Source of the DNA: Pseudomonas parakoreensis
GTDB taxonomy: Bacteria > Pseudomonadota > Gammaproteobacteria > Pseudomonadales > Pseudomonadaceae
Direction: 5' to 3'
Assembly (NCBI RefSeq): GCF_021602155.1
Contig: NZ_BQHY01000001.1
Span: 536,690-600,689 of the forward strand
DNA length: 64,000 nucleotides
Shown: in pieces, positions 57,283 to 64,000 of the stretch
How the letters are laid out: each line of letters starts with the position of its first letter
How positions within the stretch are numbered: the first letter of the stretch is position 1
Made by a program: the position numbers and the translations under genes
Notes under the pieces: model-generated
The model's database searches: none
Told to the model about the DNA's origin: nothing
The model's input: only the letters and a program-made list of their open reading frames with translations

Positions 57283-58783
57283 GCGCCACCACTGGCACCG
57301 AAATATCCCCCGACGCCCACGCCGATTCCCGGTTAGCCAACGCCGTGGCGATCGACTGCACTTCGGTGGATTGCACTTGATCCGGAAGCGGATCGAGGCC
57401 GGCGCTGGCGAAGATCTGCCCATAGGCATTGCGCAGATCGGCATACGACAGATCACGGCGCAGATCCGCTTGCAGGTTGTTCAGTTCGCCCTGAATCAAC
57501 TCCAGCTCGCCGATGCCGGCGGCCTGGTGCCGATTGCGCAACTGACCGACGATCTGCCCGTCGATGTCCGACAGTTGCTGGTTGGTCTTGAACTGACGCA
57601 GCGCCTCTTGATAGTTGGCATTGGCCACATACAGCTGCGCCAGCACCGCGATCGACATCGCCTGACGGCGTGCGGTGGCGACTTCTTCGCCGGCCTTGGC
57701 CACATCGATGGCTGCCGGGGCAGAGATCACATTGAACAGGTTCCAGGTGACTTTCACCCCATAGTCGGCCCAGCGATCGTTCACCAGAAACGAGTTGCTG
57801 TCGTAGTGTCCGCCGGCGGAAAACTCCAGGCCCGGCAACATGCGCAACATCGCCTTGCGGGTTTCAGCAGCACTGATCCGGGTCTGGTAATCCTGCTCGC
57901 GCAGTTCCGGACGGCTGGTCAGGGCTTCCTGCTCCAGCCTGGAAATATCGACCTTGAGTTCCGGGATCTGATAACCGTCGTCAGTGGCCAGCGTCAGGTT
58001 GGTGCCCAGCGGCAGATTGATCAGGGTCGCCAGTTCGGTTTTCGCCAGCGACAACGCCCGGCGTTGCTCTTCCAGTTGCCGGGTCGCTTCGATCAGCGAA
58101 CGCTGGTAACCGAGGGACTGCACCGGATCACCGATGCGCTGCTCGCTCATGCTTTCGCTGTTGCGGCGGGCGGTGTCGACCCGGGCCATCAGGCTGTCGA
58201 TCTGTTTGAGCAGACGTTCGGCCGCCATCGCCCGCCAATAGGCCGAGCGCACGTCCTGAACGATGGTGTTGATCACTTTGCGCCGGCGTTCCTGAACGAT
58301 CAGGCGCTGGTCGCCCTGTTGCTTGGCGTTGATGTAGCTGACGCCGAAGTCGAGGACGTTCCAGACCATGGTCAGGTCGGCGACGTTGCGGTCGCGGTCC
58401 TGGGAGGTCGACGGTTCCAGGGACTGGGTGCCGGTGCGTACGCTCTGGCTGCTGGAGGCGCTGACATTGTTGCGTCCGACGTAACCGGCATCCAGCGCCA
58501 TGCGTGGCAGCATGTCGAAGCTGGCGAGGTCGAGCTGCCGCTTGGCCAGCGCTTCCTCCATGATTTTCAAGCGCCCTTCGAGGTTGTATTTCACCGCGCG
58601 GGCCATGGCCTGGTGCAGGGTCAGCGGACCGCTCAGCGGTTCCTGACCCTTGTACATGCTTTGCAGGTCGGCTTTGGCCCGTTGTTCGCTGACACTGCGT
58701 TCGATCGGTTCACTGGTGACTGCACATCCGCTGATTGCCAGCGCCAGCAGGCTGGCGCCGAACAATTTTTGACTTTTCTTCAT
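57266..58783 (-). CDS. TolC-family outer-membrane channel lipoprotein
   Basis: This 505-residue protein has a lipobox (LALAISGCAVT, Cys about residue 19) and TolC-type OEP domains with long helices (about 60-280 and 285-490). The inner halves contain ALAKRQLDLASFDMLPRM and LIVQERRRKVINTIVQDVRSAYWRAMAAERLL. It is 49 bases downstream of the giant repeat gene on the same strand and overlaps the APS kinase. It would act as the outer-membrane exit for the giant protein in a type I secretion system whose ABC transporter and adaptor are not in this window. Confidence 0.9.
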   Translation of the reverse strand: MKKSQKLFGASLLALAISGCAVTSEPIERSVSEQRAKADLQSMYKGQEPLSGPLTLHQAMARAVKYNLEGRLKIMEEALAKRQLDLASFDMLPRMALDAGYVGRNNVSASSSQSVRTGTQSLEPSTSQDRDRNVADLTMVWNVLDFGVSYINAKQQGDQRLIVQERRRKVINTIVQDVRSAYWRAMAAERLLKQIDSLMARVDTARRNSESMSEQRIGDPVQSLGYQRSLIEATRQLEEQRRALSLAKTELATLINLPLGTNLTLATDDGYQIPELKVDISRLEQEALTSRPELREQDYQTRISAAETRKAMLRMLPGLEFSAGGHYDSNSFLVNDRWADYGVKVTWNLFNVISAPAAIDVAKAGEEVATARRQAMSIAVLAQLYVANANYQEALRQFKTNQQLSDIDGQIVGQLRNRHQAAGIGELELIQGELNNLQADLRRDLSYADLRNAYGQIFASAGLDPLPDQVQSTEVQSIATALANRESAWASGDISVPVVAHAAAK

Positions 58784-58832
58784 CCCTGCATCGCCCCTGG
58801 GTGCTGCGCATATTGAGTTGTTGTGTGTGTTA

Positions 58833-61800
58833 TCAGGCCTGCATTTCGCTGATACCGACCTGTTGCAGAGCCGCCGCCAGGTTGTCGACCCGGTGCTGCT
58901 CGCTGTCCTTGATCTGTTGCAGTTGCTGGCCCAGGGTCGGCGCGCCGAACACACCGCGCAGACCCTGGGAAATATCGCCGCCCGTGATCGAATGACGGTC
59001 GAAGGCATTCAGCGAATCGCGCTCTGCGGCGCTGTCCTGATGGAACAGGCTCGACAGCGTACTGCTGCCGAACACCCCGCCATCGCCACCGCCAAACCCG
59101 AGGAAGCCATGGCCGGAACCATCGCCGCCGCTGTCGCTGCTGGTGAAAACCTGGGCGATGAAGCTCGGGCTCAGGGCGCCGTGGTTGATGAAAATGTCAC
59201 CCAGCGGACGGATGCCGTTGCCGATCACCCGTTGTTCGAACAACGGCGCGAAGGTCAGCGGTGAGCCGAGGTCGCCGGTGGGCGGTGTGAAGATGAGCGG
59301 TTGCAGCGGGACGTTCGGCGCCGGTGGTGGCACGACGGGGTCGCTGCTGCGGAACTCCGGATCCGGCGGCACCACCACCAACGGCGAGGTCGGTGTCACC
59401 GGCGGTACGACCACCGGCACCGTATTGATCACGTAGTTCCCGGACTGACTGATCCCGCTGCCGCTGTTGCCCGACTGGTCACTGACCCCGGCCGTGTTGA
59501 TGCTGATTGCATTGCTGGCGCTGTTGACGTTGGCGGTCGGCGTCAAGGTCGCCGTCCAGGTCTTGCCACCGTCGCTGCTGCTCAGGTTGGACAGGGTGCC
59601 ATTGGCCACGCTGAGGTCCGCCAGATCGAAACCGCTGACCGCTTCGTTGAAGGTGATGATCACCTGCGAAGTCTGGCCGACACCCAGATTCGGGTTGGCA
59701 ACCACGACCGTGGCGGTCGGGCGCTCGCTGTCGAGGGCGTAGTTGTTCGACACCGCCACGGTGCTGCCGGCGTTGCCCGCCAGGTCGGTGACGTTGCTGG
59801 TGTCCAGCGCGATGAAGTTGCTCGGGTCGGTCACGTTCGCGGTCGGGGTGAAGGTCGCGGTCCAGGTCTTGCCGCCATCGCTGCTGCTCAGGTTGCTCAG
59901 GTCGCCATTGGTCACGCTCAGGTCGGACAGGTCGAAATTGCTCACCGCCTCGCTGAAGGTGAAGGTCACCGTGGTGGTCTGGCCGATGCCCAGATGCGGA
60001 TTGGCAACCACAATGTCCACCGTCGGCCGGGTTGCATCGAGGATGTAGTTGTTGGAGATGGCGATGCTCGCGCCGAGGTTGCCGGCCAGATCCTGGACGC
60101 CGGCGGTGTCGATCAGGATCAGGTTGGTCGGGTCGTTGACGTTAGCCGTTGGCGTGAAGGTCGCGGTCCAGGTCACACCGCCGTCGCTGCTGGTCAGGTT
60201 CGACAGCGCACCGTTGGCGACGCTGATATCCCCCAGATCGAACCCGATCACCGCTTCGCTGAACGTGATAGTCACGGTGGTGGTTTCACCGATGCCCAGG
60301 CGATTGTCGGCGACCACGATGGTGGCGGTCGGCAGCGCGGTGTCGATGGCGAAGTTGTTGGAGTCGGTGATGCCGATACCGCTATTGCCTGAGACGTTGG
60401 TCACTCCGGCATTGCTCAGGCTGATCAGGTTGGTCGCGTCAGTGACATTGGCGGTCGGGGTGAAGGTCGCCGTCCAGGTGACACCGCCGTCGCTGCTGCT
60501 GACATTGCTCAGCGTGCCGTTGGCGATGGTCAGGTCGCTGTTGTCGAAACCGCTGACCGCTTCGCTGAAGGTGATGGTCACCAGCGAGGTTTCCCCGGCC
60601 TTGAGCGAAGTGTCGGCAACCACGATGGTGGCAGTCGGCACCTGAGTCTGCACCTGATAGTTGGCGGAGCTGGTGGTGCCGGTGCCGGTGTTGCCGGCCA
60701 GGTCGGTAATACCGGTGTTGTTCAGGACAATCAGGTTGGTGAGGTCGGTGATGCCGATATTCGGCGTGAACGTGGCCGTCCATGTAATGCCGCCGTCGCT
60801 CGACGAAACGTTGCTCAGTGTGCCGTTGGCAACGCTCAGGTCGGCATTGTCGAATCCGGTCACGGCCTCGCTGAAGGTGATGGTCACCAGTGCGGTTTCT
60901 CCGGGACGCAGGTCACTGTCAGTCATGACAATGGTCGCCGTCGGACGCTGACTGTCGACCGCATAGTTGTTGGAGTCGGTGGTGCCGCTGCCGGCGTTGC
61001 CCGCCAGATCGGCGATGCCGGTATTGTCCAGCGTGATCAGGTTGGTGGTGTCGGTGATGCCTGCCGCCGGAGTAAAAGTAGCCGTCCAGGTGATACCGCC
61101 ATCGCTGCTGCTCACCGCGCTCAGCGTACCGTTGGCGATGGTCAGGTCGGCGTTGGTGAAACCGGTGACCGCTTCGCTGAAGGTGATGGTCACCAGACTG
61201 GTCTGGCCGACGCCGAGCGCGGTGTCGGCCACCACGACAGTGGCGGTCGGGCGCTGGGTGTCGATCGAGTAATTGTTGGAATCGGTGGTGCCGCTGCCGG
61301 CATTGCCCGACAGGTTTTGAACACCGGAATTGTCCAGCGTAATCAGGTTGGTGGCGTCGGTGATGTTGGTGGTCGGTGTGAACGTTGCCGTCCAGGTAAT
61401 GCCGCCGTCGCTGCTGCTCACCGCGCTGAGCGTGCCGTTGGCGATGGTCAGGTCGGCATTGGTGAAACCGGTAACCGCTTCGCTGAAGGTGATGGTTACC
61501 AGCGAGGTTTCGCCGATTTTCAGCGAGTTGTCGGCAACGATGACGGTCGCGGTCGGCAGCACGGTGTCGATGGTGTAGTTGTTGGAGTTGGTGGTGCCGC
61601 TGCCGGCGTTGCCCGCCACGTCGGCGATGCCGGTGTTGGCCAGTGTGATCAGGTTGGTCGCGTCGTTGACGCCCACGTTCGGGGTGAACGTCGCCGTCCA
61701 GGTAATGCCGCCGTCGCTGCTGCTCACCGCCGTCAACGTACCGTTGGCGATGGTCAGGTCGGCGTTGGTGAAACCGCTCACCGCTTCGCTGAACGTGATG

Positions 61801-64000
61801 GTCACCAGCGAGGTTTCGCCGGCCGTAAGGTTGCTGTCGGCGACCACGATGGTCGCGGTCGGGCGCTGGGTGTCAATGGCGTAGTTGTTGGAGTCGGTGG
61901 TGCCGCTGCCAGCGTTGCCCGCCAGGTCGGCAATGCCGGTGTTGTCCAGAGTGATCAGGTTGGTGATGTCGGTGATGCTGGCGCTCGGGGTGAACGTCGC
62001 GGTCCAAGTGATGCCGCCATCGCTGCTGCTCACCGCACTCAGCGTGCCATTGGCAATGGTCAGGTCGGCGTTGGTGAAGCCGGTCACCGCTTCGCTGAAG
62101 GTGATGGTCACCAGCGAGGTTTCGCCGATTCGCAGGTTGTTGTCGGCCACCACGATGGTCGCGGTCGGGCGCACGGTATCGATGGCGTAGTTGTTGGAAT
62201 CGGTGGTCCCGGTGCCGGCGTTGCCGTTCAGATCCGCGATGCCGGTGTTGTTCAGGGTGATCAGGTTGGTCGCGTCGGTGATGCTGGCGGTCGGCGTGAA
62301 GGTCGCCGTCCAGGTAATGCCGCCGTCGCTGCTGCTGACCGCCGTCAAGGTGCCGTTGGCAATCGTCAGGTCGGCGTTGGTGAAACCGGTGACCGCTTCG
62401 CTGAAGGTGATGGTCACCAGCGAGGTTTCACCGATCCGCAGGTTGTTGTCGGCCACCACAATGGTCGCGGTCGGCCGCGCAGTGTCGATGGCGTAGTTGT
62501 TGGAATTGGTGGTGCCAGTGCCGGCATTGCCAGCCAGATCGACGACCCCGGTGTTATCCAGGGTGATCAGGTTAGTGGTGTCGGTGATGTTGCTGGTCGG
62601 GGTGAGCGTGGCGGTCCAGGTGATGCCGCCGTCACTGCTGCTCAGACCGCTCAGGGTGCCGTTGGCTACGGTAAGGTCGGCGGTGGTGAAGCCGCTGACC
62701 GCTTCGCTGAAGGTGATGGTCACCAGCGAGGTTTCACCGGCCGCCAAATTGGTGTCGGCCACCACAATGGTCGCGGTCGGGCGCTGGGTATCGATCACGT
62801 AGTTGGCCGAATCCGTCGTGCCGCTGCCGGCGTTGCCAGCGAGGTCGGCGATACCGGTGTTGTCCAGGGTGATCAGGTTGGTGGTGTCGGTGATGCTGGC
62901 GGTCGGAGTGAAGGTTCCTGTCCAGGTGATGCCACCGTCGCTGCTGCTCACCGCGCTCAGCGTACCGTTGGCGATGGTCAGGTCGGCGTTGGTGAAACCG
63001 GTCACGGCTTCACTGAAGGTGAAAGTCACCAGCGAAGTATCGCCGATCTTCAACGCCGTATCGGACATCACGATGGTCACGGTCGGACGCGCGGTATCAA
63101 TCGCGTAGTTGACGGAGCTGGTGGTGCCGACGCCCGCCACGCCGTCGCTGATCGCAGTCACCCCGGTGTTGTCGAGGGTGATCAGGTTGGTGGCGTCGGT
63201 GAGGTTGTTGGTCGGAGTGAACGTCGCGGTCCAGGTCAGGCCGCCGTCGCTGCTGCTCACCGCTGTCAGCGTGCCGTTGGCAATGGTCAGGTCGGCGTTG
63301 GTGAAACCGCTCACCGCCCGGCTGAAGGTAATGGTCACCAGCGAGGTTTCGCCGATTTTCAACGCCGTGTCGGCCATCACGATGGTCGCGGTCGGTGGCT
63401 CAACATAAGCAGTGTTGAGCGTACCGCCGTTGTTGTAGATCGCCGCGAAGGCCAACGGTACAGAGCCCGTCACGCCGCCGCCCAGTTCTGCGCCGCCGGC
63501 GCCGCTGCCGGCCGCGTTGCCGCTGATGGCGCTGAAGTTGGCGGCGGTGATCAGCACCGTACCGCCCTGGTTCCAGATCGCGCCGACACCTCGTCCGCCG
63601 TCGCCGCCATTGAGGTTGTTGCTGCCCTGGCCGCTGCCGCCACCGCCACCGCCGCCCGCACCGATGTTGTTGCTGATGACCGAGGTGCCGACGATTTTCA
63701 ACGTACCGGTCGAGGCGTTGTAAATGCCGCCGGCCGCATTGCCGCCGACGCCGCCAACCTTGTCCCAACCGGAGCCGCCACCGCCCCCGCCGATGGAAAT
63801 CGTGCCGTTGTTGGCCGTGCCGCCATTGCCGCCGTTGCTGTAGTAGGAAACGCCCAACCCGCCGGCACCACCGGTGCTGCTGCCACCGCGACCGCCCATG
63901 TGCGTCGCATCGTAGCCGCCGCCGTAACCGCCGACGCCGCCGCTCCCGGCCTGCCCGCCGAGGGTTCCGGTGCCCGGCCCGGCCGTGCCGCCATGACCGC
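58833..64000 (-). CDS. Giant Ig-like-repeat, glycine-rich secreted protein/adhesin (partial, N-terminus beyond the right edge)
   Basis: The frame is open from the window edge to the TGA at 58833-58835, with 1721 residues visible. The order is a glycine-rich region (window edge to about 63420, many GGxGG and GGNGG runs plus beta-helix-like phrases such as GTLKIVGTSVISNN), then 13 tandem repeats of about 102 residues (306 bases), then a Pro-rich linker (VVVPPVTPTSP and similar), then a 150-residue unique C-terminus that is Gly/Ser-rich before a final helical EQHRVDNLAAALQQVG. Each repeat follows the pattern PTATIVVAD, ETSLVTITFSEAV, DLTIANGTL, SSDGGITWTATFTP, NLITLDNTG and NNYAID: a bacterial Ig-like fold. 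It is likely secreted or surface-bound. The neighbours (TolC, APS kinase, beta-hydroxylase, sulfotransferase) suggest it is a modified substrate. Confidence 0.9.
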   Translation of the reverse strand, partial: GHGGTAGPGTGTLGGQAGSGGVGGYGGGYDATHMGGRGGSSTGGAGGLGVSYYSNGGNGGTANNGTISIGGGGGGSGWDKVGGVGGNAAGGIYNASTGTLKIVGTSVISNNIGAGGGGGGGSGQGSNNLNGGDGGRGVGAIWNQGGTVLITAANFSAISGNAAGSGAGGAELGGGVTGSVPLAFAAIYNNGGTLNTAYVEPPTATIVMADTALKIGETSLVTITFSRAVSGFTNADLTIANGTLTAVSSSDGGLTWTATFTPTNNLTDATNLITLDNTGVTAISDGVAGVGTTSSVNYAIDTARPTVTIVMSDTALKIGDTSLVTFTFSEAVTGFTNADLTIANGTLSAVSSSDGGITWTGTFTPTASITDTTNLITLDNTGIADLAGNAGSGTTDSANYVIDTQRPTATIVVADTNLAAGETSLVTITFSEAVSGFTTADLTVANGTLSGLSSSDGGITWTATLTPTSNITDTTNLITLDNTGVVDLAGNAGTGTTNSNNYAIDTARPTATIVVADNNLRIGETSLVTITFSEAVTGFTNADLTIANGTLTAVSSSDGGITWTATFTPTASITDATNLITLNNTGIADLNGNAGTGTTDSNNYAIDTVRPTATIVVADNNLRIGETSLVTITFSEAVTGFTNADLTIANGTLSAVSSSDGGITWTATFTPSASITDITNLITLDNTGIADLAGNAGSGTTDSNNYAIDTQRPTATIVVADSNLTAGETSLVTITFSEAVSGFTNADLTIANGTLTAVSSSDGGITWTATFTPNVGVNDATNLITLANTGIADVAGNAGSGTTNSNNYTIDTVLPTATVIVADNSLKIGETSLVTITFSEAVTGFTNADLTIANGTLSAVSSSDGGITWTATFTPTTNITDATNLITLDNSGVQNLSGNAGSGTTDSNNYSIDTQRPTATVVVADTALGVGQTSLVTITFSEAVTGFTNADLTIANGTLSAVSSSDGGITWTATFTPAAGITDTTNLITLDNTGIADLAGNAGSGTTDSNNYAVDSQRPTATIVMTDSDLRPGETALVTITFSEAVTGFDNADLSVANGTLSNVSSSDGGITWTATFTPNIGITDLTNLIVLNNTGITDLAGNTGTGTTSSANYQVQTQVPTATIVVADTSLKAGETSLVTITFSEAVSGFDNSDLTIANGTLSNVSSSDGGVTWTATFTPTANVTDATNLISLSNAGVTNVSGNSGIGITDSNNFAIDTALPTATIVVADNRLGIGETTTVTITFSEAVIGFDLGDISVANGALSNLTSSDGGVTWTATFTPTANVNDPTNLILIDTAGVQDLAGNLGASIAISNNYILDATRPTVDIVVANPHLGIGQTTTVTFTFSEAVSNFDLSDLSVTNGDLSNLSSSDGGKTWTATFTPTANVTDPSNFIALDTSNVTDLAGNAGSTVAVSNNYALDSERPTATVVVANPNLGVGQTSQVIITFNEAVSGFDLADLSVANGTLSNLSSSDGGKTWTATLTPTANVNSASNAISINTAGVSDQSGNSGSGISQSGNYVINTVPVVVPPVTPTSPLVVVPPDPEFRSSDPVVPPPAPNVPLQPLIFTPPTGDLGSPLTFAPLFEQRVIGNGIRPLGDIFINHGALSPSFIAQVFTSSDSGGDGSGHGFLGFGGGDGGVFGSSTLSSLFHQDSAAERDSLNAFDRHSITGGDISQGLRGVFGAPTLGQQLQQIKDSEQHRVDNLAAALQQVGISEMQA
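59431..63408 (-). repeat. 13 tandem 306-base coding repeats in the giant gene
   Basis: Unit boundaries fall every 306 bases (for example 61579, 61885, 62191, 62497 and 62803 on the window scale). The middle units (about 60967-63108) are most alike, while the units nearest the C-terminus (59431-60355) have diverged, using DL.DLSVTNGDLSN-type text. This suggests ongoing unit exchange in the middle of the array. Confidence 0.93.

Noticed and set aside
57283-57456. N-terminal extension of the APS kinase frame
   Set aside because: It lies inside the TolC-like gene in another frame, is Arg/Pro-rich without family similarity, and APS kinases start close to the P-loop.
58784-58832. A small RaxX-like peptide gene next to the sulfation genes
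   Set aside because: Only 49 bases separate the giant gene from the TolC-like gene, and no short Tyr-containing ORF with a double-glycine leader was seen in the operon.
60049-63408. Ladder of eleven roughly 100-codon open frames on the plus strand spaced 306 bases
   Set aside because: They are an artefact of the tandem repeats of the giant gene read on the opposite strand. The minus-strand frame is continuous and shows an Ig-like pattern.
59431-63408. Regular direct repeats that might suggest a CRISPR or satellite array
   Set aside because: The period is 306 bases, the whole unit is coding and in one frame, and there are no unique spacers.

Overview
The window looks like a chromosomal segment of a Pseudomonas from the P. 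fluorescens group. The protein families, the gene order cysA-cysW-cysT-sbp-oscA-GGDEF/EAL-desA (which I recall from P. aeruginosa PAO1), a gabDT pair, a pgaABCD operon and many paired REP-type repeats all fit. Nothing suggests a prophage, insertion sequence, integron or CRISPR array. Genes are dense on both strands, and nearly every convergent gene end carries a REP pair.

Layout. 1-11.5 kb is a sulfate-ester scavenging cluster: a TonB-dependent receptor (cut by the left edge), two paralogous LysR regulators, a sulfatase/phosphonate-monoesterase-like hydrolase, the alkylsulfatase dioxygenase AtsK, the binding protein AtsR, and the AtsB-AtsC transporter with the arylsulfatase AtsA. 11.6-18.5 kb holds a fatty-acid desaturase with a divergent AraC regulator, an HprRS-like two-component system facing a periplasmic haem-binding-type protein and hydroxyisourate hydrolase, a Crp-like regulator and an Mpo1-like membrane protein. 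18.6-22.9 kb is the sulfate importer (cysA, cysW, cysT, sbp) with oscA. 23.1-29 kb has a GGDEF/EAL protein, the desaturase desA, a diguanylate cyclase and a receiver-HDOD protein. 29.1-32.6 kb has gabT, gabD and tRNA-Arg(CCG). 32.6-38.1 kb has a VWA lipoprotein/ECF sigma/putative anti-sigma operon, a PEBP-like protein and a Rieske-FAD oxidoreductase. 38.2-44.6 kb is the pgaABCD exopolysaccharide operon. 44.9-54.9 kb has a DUF945 protein, a MarR-controlled FUSC/HlyD/OMP efflux operon, a YbaK-like protein and an nfeD-slipin pair.

The most unusual part is 54.9-64 kb, a leftward, tightly overlapping operon. It encodes a very large secreted-type protein (glycine-rich region plus 13 tandem Ig-like repeats, running off the right edge), a TolC-like outer-membrane protein, an APS kinase, an aspartyl/asparaginyl beta-hydroxylase-like protein and a PAPS-type sulfotransferase. 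By analogy with the Xanthomonas Rax system (sulfotransferase, PAPS supply, type I secretion), I infer a dedicated pathway that sulfates, and perhaps hydroxylates, a giant surface or secreted adhesin. Sulfur is the theme of the window: it is taken from sulfate esters at one end, imported as sulfate in the middle, and apparently attached to a secreted polymer at the other end.
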